Shown: positions 53,147-64,000 of the stretch, one piece after another
How positions within the stretch are numbered: position 1 is the first letter of the stretch
How the letters are laid out: each line of letters begins with the position of its first letter
NCBI RefSeq assembly: GCF_037975245.1
Contig: NC_092564.1
Span: 5,200,484-5,264,483, forward strand
Reading direction: 5' to 3'
DNA length: 64,000 nt
DNA from: Apostichopus japonicus
Taxonomy: Eukaryota; Echinodermata; Holothuroidea; Aspidochirotida; Stichopodidae
Position numbers and translations under genes: made by a program
The notes under the pieces: generated by a model
Database searches by the model: none
Seen by the model: the letters and a program-made list of their open reading frames with translations, nothing else
What the model was told of the DNA's origin: nothing

Positions 53147-54504
53147 TTATAGAACATTCTTCCTTTTTACCCGACCTGCAGAGCAACAATATGTAAGTAA
53201 ATCATATACACAGACAAGCTATAGACAGCTGTTCCTAAAAGATAACGCTCCAATGCTTTTACAATTAGGAAAATACTCCACTGACTTGCATATGTTTCGT
53301 ACAGCAACACACACTGGGTGCCGCCAATGACGTCATCAATATAGCACATTTGGAAAGCATTTTCATTTCAGCCCGACACGCAACATTATTATAACTTTTT
53401 TATTCTCATTTTGGGGTGTAAATTAAACTGAACTGGTAGAGGCGTATATGCCAGCACATAATTAAGTACACAATCAAACCATCAACAATGAAGGTATAAC
53501 GTTATAATTTTTGGTTGAAGTTTTGTCATCGAGACAGCATTTCATATCACTTTTAATAACATACAACAACAACAAAAACACTTTTCTCACTCCAATATTT
53601 GAAATGTATAACTTTCAACCCACAAGGGCTGCTCTATAAGTTCATTCCTTTTCAAAATCATAAATACTCATGAGAATGTGTTTAGTGTCATAATTTCCTG
53701 TTTGCTTCGTGGAGGAGGAAGGTAATATTTCCGATTATATCATGATATGTCTGACGTAATATATTCTATGTTAAGCTGTGGAATGTGGAAATAATTAAGA
53801 AAGGTCAACTCATTTCGTTGACATTAACAACGAGAACTTTTTATCATTTTTAAGGATCAAGAAACATACTTAAGCTATATATATAACAGTCAGTGATTGG
53901 TCAACAATTTCATTATTTCAACAACTCATTGATCATCACAATAAATCGTAATGTAATCCATACATATTTACGAAACCGTATCTTATGTTAAAGTATAACG
54001 TATGCCGCTAAACTGTATGTTTAACCTCAACCCAGTCCACACACAGACGTGCTATGGTGACAGAGTTAGAGAGAAAGATTGAAATGTCACCCTTACATTA
54101 AGTACAGAGATGAGGGAAGGTTTAAAGTGTGGCCCTAACTCTTTGACCCGAATAGAGACGAGTGCACTCGGGTTTGTAATTTATTCTCGTTTCTTTGGAT
54201 CAGAGAACGAACACGCAGAATACTAAATATGCATAGTGGTTGTTAGCCTTGGTTTGCTATACTTCCATCTACATACAGGCCTATCGAAAAAGAGGTTGCA
54301 TATGGGTGGGGGGTGCAGCCCCGGAGCCCGGGGTCCAAAGAGGCGCCGAACCTAAATATGGAATAAAGACAAATACAGTCTCATGATCATTAGTGTACCA
54401 TAGATTTATGAAGGCTTCAAGAAATGGACCGGGTGACATAATTGTCCCCAGGGGCCTTACCTGGTTGTCGACGTCACTGCATGGATGCGATCCGATGATT
54501 TGGT
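53147..54504. other. Non-coding stretch, no gene seen
   Basis: AT-rich; a GC-rich patch at 54305-54350 (GCAGCCCCGGAGCCCGGGG). No exon recognised. Confidence 0.5.
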
Positions 54505-54672
54505 CTACACTATTGTATGTATATATTCCTTTCGAAGGCATTGTTGATAGTATACTTGACATAACACTGCAGTCATGATCACAACGTCAGTTCATGGGGA
54601 TCAGGGATGAGAGTGGATCAATTTATTTGAGTTTTTGTGCCTATGGTCTATTTTAGCTCGGTTTCTTAAATA
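54505..54672 (+). mobile_element. U2-headed SINE family, divergent copy E
   Basis: TATATTCCTTTCGAAGGCAT, ATTGTTGATAGTATA, CAGTCATGATCACAACGTCA, GGGATCAGGGATGAGAG, GTTTTTGTGCC and GGTTTCTTAAA follow the body order of copies A and B. The U2 head is too decayed to recognise with confidence. Confidence 0.6.
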
Positions 54673-55712
54673 TCTCTAGATATACGTTGTATTGTCTTCA
54701 TGTACGATATCATGGCCATTACAGCCCTGTGCCGGTAATACTAAAAGCGTCCGGCAACTTAATCGCCATCAAAGAAGGCACAGTCTACATGAAATCCTTT
54801 TCTATTGAAAGCAACCGTATTCACGCATACCAGCACAGAACTTAACGTGCCATCTAAATGTAATCCAATTCTCTCCTCTTAAAAGCCTCTTAAATCTGGA
54901 CTGAATAGAATATGCCCTGCATTCAATGTAGGCCCAACCCGAACTATTAAAAATCCGTGTTTTACTCGGTTTCAAGAATTATTACTTAGATGTGAACGCA
55001 ACGATAAAAGTATATCAAACGATAACAAAGGCATACTCCGCAGTGTTCCAATAACAATAACTTTTGTAAAATAAGTGAAAATTAAAATAATATTAAGAAT
55101 ATTACATTTTATAACAATATCGTTTCATTTTTAATTCCTCCAAAATAATAACAAAGTGGTTCTATTTTCTACTTGTTCTCACATATGACAAGAACACTTA
55201 TGGCAAATTATTAACAAGAATGGTACAACGGATTGTTTGTATACATTGGCATAATGCAGCAAAAAAAAAACAGCAAAAAATGATCATATACGACACGAAA
55301 TTTGGGACCAATTCATGAAGATTGTTTTATTCTGCTTGCATGGTGTTAACGTTCTCTTTTCCATACAATCTCTCGAAGAACAAAATGCACGATTAAATTA
55401 GTCTGAAAGTTAGAGAATGTTACGTCCGTGATTTCCCTATTCATCATTAAATCTAAAGCCCCCGAATACCAACTAATTCTTTGCCTCCCAAAGACATACG
55501 TACGACGTACCCGTATATGGTCTTTAAAGCGATATAAAGATTGAAAATAGACCATATGGATCAAGAAAACTACATTTTATTTTTATTTTTTTTATTTTTC
55601 AAGTTTTCAAGTTGCATAACTTTTGATGGCAACGAGATTTTTTAAACCTGTGTTGGAATATTCAATTTATACCTCTGACACTTTACAAAGGTGGGTACTC
55701 CCCCCCCCCCCC
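54673..55712. other. Non-coding stretch, no gene seen
   Basis: AT-rich, ending in a C13 run at 55700-55712 directly beside the next SINE copy. Confidence 0.5.
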
Positions 55713-55840
55713 TTCTTTGTGAGAGAAGTAACCTAGGATAGAACCAGGGCACGCAAAAACCCAACAACTTTAGTGCCCCCTCTCAATCCCAGTCCCTGAT
55801 AAGGAGATTGTAATAGTATGATCGTGATTATGTTACGTCC
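55713..55840 (-). mobile_element. U2-headed SINE family, minus-strand copy F
   Basis: The reverse complement reads CATAATCACGATC, then GGGACTGGGATTGAGAGGG, TTGTTGGGTTTTTGCGTGCC and CTAGGTTACTTCTCTC, in the same order as copies A and B. The U2 head is not evident. Confidence 0.6.
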
Positions 55841-56873
55841 AGTGAATTTATCTCGAGTTTATTTATCCGAATTTATCCGAAATGCAATTTGAAAATTATG
55901 TATACATTCCCGATAATATTCAGTAACTTTGAAGTGTTAAGAAACCATTTTACGCTATTTTCTATACTTCCGTATTTTGGTGTCTATCGCAATCTATAGC
56001 TTTAAATACTGGAAACGAGAGTTTTACAATTTGACAAGGAATTAACTCTCTTTTTAATTCTCAAAATCAATACTGATGGAAAGTTAATTTTGTCTCAATT
56101 CACCTTGAATACAAATTCTTACAACAATTGCCAAATCCACTGTACACACCTGTTCAAACCTATACGAGCCACGGTTATTACCAGGGAAAAGTTTTAAAAT
56201 CCGTCAGACTTTTGATGGACGTTCCAAAATAACAAAGGGGTTGTAATCTTCTCATTATGCGTTCAATCTATTCCTTCACTGCAGTTATTTAGAAGAAATT
56301 ACATAAATATAAATAAAGACTACATTAAATATGTTGTTAATATAATAATAGTTGATGGCAAAAAAAAACAGATACTTATAATTCAACTTAAATTTTTTTT
56401 AACCCCTCCAGTAAAAATGTACGATGCCATTGTTTACAAGTGTCTTCAAGAGACGCCCAGTCGCGAGCCGTAAACAAAGACTGGCACGTGCCAAATCGGA
56501 ACCTCGTAATCACTAAACCGTAAAATGTAAAAGTATTGGGCTTCGAAAACGCTCACGGGCATTCACAACAAACAGCAAAATAAAAAGAAGAAAAAAAAAA
56601 CTGGGAAGTTAAAAAAGGTTGTCGAAAGCAGAGATAATTCGCATGTCTCTTTTCAAAGTGAATTTGTATGGACTTTGCGAGCAGGCAATCGGAAGGATAG
56701 TTGTTTCTCGGGGGATCGAGAAGCCTGACTCGCCTAGTTGGCGCCAAGGAAAAGTACAAGGCGCGCTGGCAATTCGGCATCGTTCGACAGACATGAGCAA
56801 AGGCACAAACCCACGATAGAACGGAAGAGGAAACAGACGTAATCAACACAAATCGGACGATAGGAAATTAAAC
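55841..56873 (+). other. Upstream region and probable 5' UTR of the ZEB-like gene
   Basis: AT-rich to about 56430, then distinctly richer in CpG to the start codon. TATA-less by eye. Overlapping short ORFs on both strands at 56553-56849 have no domain. Confidence 0.5.
56482..56747 (+). promoter_or_regulatory. E-box palindrome and E2F-like site upstream of ZEB exon
   Basis: TGGCACGTGCCA at 56482-56493 is a 12-bp palindrome around CACGTG, the MYC/USF-type E-box. TTGGCGCCAA at 56738-56747 matches the E2F palindrome and lies about 130 bp before the ATG. Both are in the CpG-richer stretch, so this is the likely core promoter or 5' UTR. Function is inferred from motif identity alone. Confidence 0.4.
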
Positions 56874-56934
56874 ATGGCAACCAATTCGGCTAAATGCACG
56901 AGAAGAAAACAAGCCAAGCCTCAGAAAAAGAACG
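56874..56934 (+). CDS. ZEB: ZEB/zfh-1-like transcription factor, first coding exon
   Basis: A 61-nt coding exon: 20 codons plus one base, from ATG 56874 to the donor GTAAGT at 56935. It encodes KCTRRKQAKPQKKN after a short MATN start. RRKQ-x-P-(Q/R) near the N-terminus is the NuRD-recruiting motif shared by SALL, FOG, BCL11 and ZEB proteins. ZEB fits best: it also starts MA, has Cys two residues before RRKQ, continues with a basic stretch ending KN, and ends its first exon at this point in phase 1. ZEB proteins are zinc-finger/homeodomain repressors binding CACCTG. Zinc fingers and homeodomain are not in the window. SALL or BCL11 is the alternative. A CpG-richer segment with E2F-like and E-box motifs lies upstream. 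Confidence 0.75.
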
Positions 56935-58616
56935 GTAAGTGATACATCTATATATGAAATATTGGTGGTGTAGGAGTTTTAAAAAAAAATTATCATTGTC
57001 TTCTTGTAATCTAAGATAAATTTATTTTTACATTGACCTGTAAGTATAGCCTATATAGGTCTATATAGGCCCTATTTATGGCACAAAAGTGGTCGAGAGA
57101 AAACTTATTCCAACGCATTCATTCGTTAGAGTCTTTATACAGGTAAACCCTTGAAATGAAACTGAAAAAGTCGAGCAAAATTGGGCACAGTATGAACCAA
57201 CTCCAAAAATAAATTTAAAAAGTGACAATAATTTTTCAGTAACGGTACGATTTATCTGAAATATTCATGAAGAAAACTCGTTTAAGCACATGCTTTTGTT
57301 TCAGATGATACAACACAACAAGGTGTGTGTCACAACAAAGAAAGCACATGTGTTTTTTTTTTCGCCAACATTTTCAGCGAATGGGATATTCATATTCTTC
57401 AGGTTCAAAACACATGGTAAAATTTCGTCAGAGATTAGTCACATTATTTTAACACCTCTCCCTCCCCTATTCCCCTCCCAAATAAAGAATAATAATACTG
57501 AAATTAAAAAAAAAACCGCTGGCATAGAACTATCGGTAATGAAGTATATTTGAGCAATTCTTGTGTTATAATTTTGAAGCAGTCAAGTTGCCTACCAGTG
57601 CCTTGTACAACGATATTTCGGATGTAGCGAAACTCAAGATTTTAATCACAGCGTCAGCTATCTAACACGTTATTATGTTTCAACCTATCTAACAGTATCC
57701 TGCCCACAAAAGGAAACATATGTTGTCATAATCGTAATGTTGAAGTCGCATATGGAAAACCATTTCTGTTGGTTTTGCTTGACAACTTGGTGCCTCAAAA
57801 CCACCATTAAATCTTTTTAAAATATAATTAATTAATTGATTTAAATTTATGAATTAGTCATAAATACGATATAATAGATTTAAGCCCCCAACTTATCTCT
57901 TATAGAGCACCTCAAAACACAGAAGAAGAAATAAATGAATAAAAAAATCTGTTGTAAAATAAATCTGTTGTAAAATAGACAAAATTGTAGACTGTTTTGA
58001 GTTATGGTTTGGTTGAATAATTAGGGTTTCTCACTTGTTGTACCACAATTTTGAACTACAGTACAAAATTGTTCAAAGGATTTTTAATCTGTGTAAAGAA
58101 TAAATATTAAATCATTTAACACTGTAACTTGTTGAATTAGTGATGACCCCCCGGTTACACTTTTAAATAACTTCAACAATAATAAATACAATGAAAGAAT
58201 CGTCAAATTTTGAATTATCCAACTGGAAACGGAAATTCCTCGTTGACCATAAAATGTCTAAAATAGGGAAGTGGGTTTCTTGGTCAAAATAACTGGTTGA
58301 TAATAGGTCCAGAAAAATCGATAGCAAGTGCTAAAGTTTGTTTGAAGGTCAAACATCCAGTGGACACAGATAAGAGGGCTGCCTGTAACTACAGACCTGC
58401 ATATGACCATGTAAGGGTAACTAACTCTATAGGCTAATCAAAGCCGGACTTCATCAAAGCTTTCGAGGGCTAATTGTACGGGGGGGGGGGGGGGTGATAG
58501 CTGTCCTATTTTATTCATGCGGAAGCAGGCGAGGCTGTTAACTTCCCACTCCCTCTCAAAAGAACATCCCCTTTCACGTAATGCTGCATTGCTGATGCTT
58601 GCGCCGTTACTGTAAC

Positions 58617-58638
58617 CATGGAGGTAAAAACCTCCATG
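58617..58638. repeat. Perfect 9-bp-arm hairpin
   Basis: CATGGAGGT and ACCTCCATG around AAAA, with CTGTAACC/CTGTAACC just outside as a direct repeat. Confidence 0.85.
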
Positions 58639-61457
58639 CTGTAACCAATCTTAAAGTTGCTACTTGGGAAACCAATATGCGATAAGCAACTAAGATGTAT
58701 ATATGTTTTACCCTGTTACCTCCTCAACTAGTGAATTTGAACGTTGGGTCTGTTCATGGATCAGATACACGTGTTTTGATATCTAAGTATAATATCTTTA
58801 TAAGCCATGGACATTTCGTTAACGGTCTGGTACCAAATTTAAATCTACTTGAACGCCATTTCAACTAAGATAAAATCGTCTACCAAATGTACCTTGTTAA
58901 TTTAATTAATGGTTTATCGGAACAAACTAATCGAAACCAAAGCGAAATCAAAGTTGATACTTATTGGTATATGTGTGATATTTAATGCCTTAAAAACGAG
59001 AGATGGACATATTTGAACTGTAGCATAACGTGAACTTAAAATTACTCCAAAATTCTTTTAAAAAACATTATAGAGCATGAAGGTAGTTGCAAAATATAAA
59101 TATGTAATAGTGAAAGAAATCCGTGTTTTTTTAGTATTATTTCTGAAATAAAAATTTAAAAAGAAATAATGGGAACAATTTGTTGATACAAGACTGAAAC
59201 CTTTTGTTAATAATCTATTGTTTATTTTCAAGGACTTGTATTTACCACATCTTGCAAGAAACTAGTCTAACCATTTAATTTCCATAACACGAAAGACAGT
59301 TATTACAGTACTGTTGTTGTGTTCGAAATGTTAACGTTTGCTAATGCAGGTACAAGGCTGCACATGACGAAGGCAAAATACTATGTATGCAAAACGCCTA
59401 ATATAAAACCCAAGATGAGAAAAAAAACAATACATAAAGCTAAACATACTGGTAATAGATCTATGTTATATTAGATGTTTAAAGGTGCAGAAATTAATTA
59501 GTTTTTATGCTATAATAATTACAACATGTTCATATCTACTTCATTTGAGTGACAGTTTACAACTGTTCAGTTATCCAAATAAGCCTATATGGAGAATAAC
59601 GTTTACAAATTTACCTCTTTCAAAGTGTACTGAGGCATATAATAAGAAAATGGCTTTATTTCTGCATGGTTTTATATGGCAATAGTATCATTACTATACC
59701 ACCTAGCTGTTGAAGAAAATTAAATTGTATTAAATTAAAGTTTCATTTGATATGCATTGAGATTTCAATAAAAAAATATTGCGATGTTTGTGAAAAGGTG
59801 CGTTCCACTTAAATGGTCCCAACACCCCATTTGTTCATAACAGAATCACTCATGCATTTCGTTTTTAGCTTGTAAAATTATTTACATTTGTGATTTCCCG
59901 TACGGCACGAGATAATGTCTTTTCTTAAATTTTATTTCTGGGGTTCAAATTACTATAATTCAAGTTTATTAGTAAAAATATAGAATTTTAAACTATCATT
60001 AGCCATAGGTTGATTTATTTGTCATCGTCAGTTGTATGCGCATTATATTCATAATGAGCAACATCTTTAAAAGGAAGGATCTTTAATATAGCAACAATCC
60101 CCACCCCCCCCCACCCACCCCCATACACTCCATTCCCTCCCCGCAAATCCTCCCCACGACTACCAGTCCTCTCCCACAGTGAATAAAATCTTGCTATGAT
60201 CACCTGCAAAGTAAATTAACTTTAGATTTTCTCAAATAAAATTACTGTTTATCTGGGACAATTTGTAAATTCTGACTTCTAAAAGAGGGTTAAAATATTT
60301 TTTTACTTATGATGTGAGCCTTTGGCAATTAAAAATAAATTATTATAAGGAACCCCCTCTCCGACCCCCCCCCCCACGCGCTCCCCTCCCCATCTCCAAA
60401 TCTTTTTACATAGATATGGACGTATACAATAATGTGAGGTATATGGCTGAAATCGCTTAGTACAATTATGTGGTTTTATATAAGAAAGTTACTTGATAGA
60501 ATTTTCTCCTATTGTTTATCTGCGACAACGTTCTGTAAATTAGGATCTGTGAAAAGGGAATTTAAATTGTGTAATTATGAACTGAATCTTGGGCAATTTT
60601 TTTATATAATCATCTGTTTATGGATCTATCAATATACTTCTGTAAGAATTGTTTATCTTAAGGCCTTTATTTATTTTCATTTTTTAATTTATTTTGGGGT
60701 AGGCTAAGTGAGTTTATTTGGGTTTCTGTAGGGTTATCGTTTTCATGTTTGTAAAAGTTTTTACTAAAAAATATAACCGTCCCATAATATCTATAATGCA
60801 AAAGAAAGGATATATGCACGCCAATAGAAAATGATGCGTGATTAATGATTTAGAAACGAATAGAAAATGAAACGGGGCTGTTAACCCACTGTAGGGAAAT
60901 TCCCTTATAATATGTAATCCGCTAACATGAACACATTTTCAATAGTTCTTTGACTTGGATAAAACTCGAAGTCTTGAACAACGACATTTAAAACTGGTAA
61001 TTTGGCAACATTTGTGCATATTGTAATTTGTTACCATGTCTGTACAGTAAATAGAAATATACTTTCATCAGACTCTAGAAATGAAAAGTAAGATATAATA
61101 CCTTTTTGTTTGGTGACCAATACATTTTTGTTTTATTTACTATTCTTCATAACAGGTACCTATAATATTCAAGCAACATATATTTATTCATTCATCCAAG
61201 GAGTGTAAATCCATACATATTGCTTGGTTTGTTTGTTTTGAATAATCTAAAACATTATTATCTGTGGAATGTAGTAAACAAACTCTTGATGTAAATACAC
61301 AGAAACAAGTTTCTGAGCCTATCATTTTAAATTTTTAAATGAAACGGAATCGATTTCCCCTTCCAAAATGAGGTCATGAATTCATGTAATCGATTATACA
61401 CCAGAAGTGTTTGTGGTCTCTTTATCAGACTTGTTCGAACTCATTAACTTGTAATTA

Positions 61458-61496
61458 CTGTTGTTGTTATTATTATTATTATTACTATTATTATTA
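61458..61496. repeat. (TTG)/(TTA) short array
   Basis: TTGTTGTTATTATTATTA with one ACT interruption. The 183-codon ORF beginning here is not a recognised protein. Confidence 0.85.
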
Positions 61497-61833
61497 GTTG
61501 CTCTACTGGTGACAAGTAGGGTACCGTCAAGTAAAGTACCAGTAGGGTACCATCGCAAAAGAAACAAGTGTACAGTGTCTTGTTATCATTTTATAATGCT
61601 TAAGTTAAACTTCAAAAACATTTTAATGTACTGTTTCCTCTCCTATCCCATCCACCATACTTCCCTCTGTAGCCGTCCAAAATGGTTTAGGGTTGATCAA
61701 TCATTGTTTTGTTGTTTTGTAATGTTATTGTTTTTTTCTTTGCGTAGTATATTCACCGTTGAAATCAAATTTATTGACACGATTTCCAGTCAGAAATACC
61801 AAATCAAACACATAGCCCTATTGGGGTTCAAAT

Positions 61834-61947
<114 letters not shown>

Positions 61948-62042
61948 TATATAAACATATAAACATATATCTTATCTTAATCTTAATCTTCTCCGTAACG
62001 TCTGTTACATAAGGTCAAGGAATAAACAAATAATAAACATAT

Positions 62043-62136
62043 ATGCACACACACACACATGTATATATATGTATATATGTATATATGTATATATATGTAT
62101 ATATATATATATATATGTATATATAAATATATATAA
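62043..62136. repeat. (CA)/(TATG)/(TA) compound microsatellite
   Basis: CACACACACA followed by ATGTATAT units and TA, about 100 bases after the preceding compound array and with a similar order. Confidence 0.9.
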
Positions 62137-64000
62137 ACATTTTGTGGTATCGTCTTTCGTCTAACAGTCCAGTCAACGGGTACTCCTCGCACCCCTCCCC
62201 CACACCCACACACTTTTTAAAACAGTATCTTACAACCATGGAGCACTGGACTGTTTATGTATACGTTTCAAATGCATACATTTTTAAACAAAGCCAATTT
62301 CAACTTCTATGTTGTAACCTCTCTCTCTCTCTTTCTCACTATCACTTTCTTTCTTCCCCTAAATAATTCACTACTTAATAGAGATATGGATTCTCATTTC
62401 CCGTGTAGCAGTCGCCATACCAGCATAACGTTAGACCAATGGCGCCAGAGACTATTCGCTCTGGTGAGAACATATCGCTGATAAAATTAAACGTCGAACA
62501 AACTAGTTATCATGACTGCAGACAGAACGGCTAGGTCTGTAACCCCTTCCCTATGAGTGCATAGGCCAAAGTAAGGTCAATTACAGTGCTATATATATGT
62601 CTTACCGTGGTCATAATGCATACGGGAAAAACGGGGAGGGAGGGAGGGGGTGTAAGAATTATTACCACCCGAAACTTAAACAATATAATAAAATATAATA
62701 CAATACAATTAATCACAGATATTCGTGCACAGTCTATCTATAGTATATATCTATAGTTATACACTACAACAGTTTTTATTTATTGCATCTGAAAGTGCTG
62801 ACCGTTTTTGGCCGTATTGACGTTATAACAGTTAATTTGTCCATCCACTATTTCCCCCTCTCATCCCCTTATTACGGTATTATAGAAAAATGAGTCAACT
62901 TATCTCAGGCTACGTGAATTCCCATTCTCCTCTTTCTATCTATTTATCCCACTCCTACCTGACAAATGTTCCCGTTGAACCGCCACCCCCCCCCCCCTCA
63001 ACCAATCCCGCACTTCCTTTATGGAATTCTGTATCCGCACATGAGTGTGGGAAATACATGTTGCCTATTCATGTACACTGTTAAGTGTAAGCTATAGCTA
63101 AAAGTAAACAGACTTGCAGTCTAGTCTTCAGTTACAGTAGTCTAGTATAGTCAGTTAGAAGCATATAAGCTCTTAATTTGTTTAAGAATCTTACCATATA
63201 TGTTCTTCTTAAGGCCCTTCCTTAAGCCCACTTTTAATCCCAACCCCACCCCTACAATATCGCACCCGCCACCCCCCCCCCCCCCCCCGTTGTAAGACAT
63301 TGACAATTCCCCGTTAACTGTTGCTAACTGAAGATTCTGAATGAGACTTCCTAAATCCCAGTGTGCATTTAATGGAATCGCATGCTGCCCTCTATACGGA
63401 CACCAAAATATTATGAACGAAGAAATCGGTAACCAACTTGTCGAACCCAATGAATTCTTTGGCATCATCTAGATGTAGGCCCTCCTATGACCACGTTAAG
63501 GGGAACATTGCTTCACCCACGTTCAGTGTATGTTCACCTGCATACTTTGTTACCCTAAATTTAAATTTGACTGTCGTTTCCATCGTCGTAAAAAAAAAAA
63601 AAAAATCACGAACTGTCTTTGAATTCTATTCATTATTCGAATTGGCAGGGGAACAAGAATGAAAAAGGTATATCTGCTGAGAGGAGAAATATACGCTAAA
63701 ATATTCGGGCATTCTGAATGAAAGAACAAGATCTCAAATAAGTTCGTTCCTCTCTTACCTATCTCCAGTCTACACATGCACTTTCCTCATCTAGCAGGAA
63801 ACTAAGTTGGTAACCTCATACATCCTATTATCTGATGTCATTTAATGTGGAATCATCCCTTCATAACGAACTTTGGATCCGTTAGAACTGATCTGATAAA
63901 ATGATTGTTATGATGATTACGAAGCCTATAGATCACTTCCTTGCAGTTTATGTCGTATCAATAACACAATAAATGTTTGAAAGAGACTTTTAAGCTTTCA

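Overview
The window is nuclear DNA from an animal, AT-rich and dominated by repeats. Genes are split by long introns with GT/AG borders. SINEs, a LINE 3' end, hAT-type MITEs and unusually long microsatellites fill the rest. One gene start looks like the bilaterian ZEB/zfh-1 transcription factor. The repeat style suggests a marine invertebrate deuterostome such as an echinoderm, but that is a low-confidence inference; no rRNA, mitochondrial or Hox-type marker is present to test it. Only two genes can be supported. Gene 1 is a three-exon rhodopsin-class GPCR on the + strand: 5904-6345, 8751-9015 and 13747-14995. All codon phases join correctly and give 651 residues. It keeps the TM4 Trp, TM5 Pro, CWAP and NPVTY landmarks, has a melatonin-receptor-like TM7/helix 8, lacks Asp at 2.50 and 3.49, and carries a third intracellular loop of about 340 residues. 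Gene 2 is only a first coding exon, 56874-56934 on the + strand. It encodes a 20-residue N-terminus with the RRKQAKPQ NuRD-recruiting motif and ends in a phase-1 donor exactly where vertebrate ZEB genes do. The rest of that gene lies beyond the window or is not recognisable here. Layout: 1-1376, giant TCTA/TCTG array. 1388-5029, two copies of one hAT-like MITE and a tRNA-derived SINE with a TTA tail. 5030-15000, the GPCR gene with hairpins and a TA palindrome in intron 1. 15000-26000, tRNA-SINE, 0.8 kb TGAG/CTGA array, decayed CR1/L2-type LINE 3' end. 26000-56000, mostly non-coding, with copies of a SINE-like family whose 5' head matches U2 snRNA, a higher-order minisatellite, an AGT/AGC array grown inside one arm of an inverted repeat, a near-identical 260-bp tandem duplication and a third MITE with a perfect 8-bp target duplication. 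56000-64000, ZEB first exon and its intron. The two genes show no sign of working together. The most unusual content is the U2-headed SINE family and the several cases where a microsatellite can be seen growing out of a defined transposon position.
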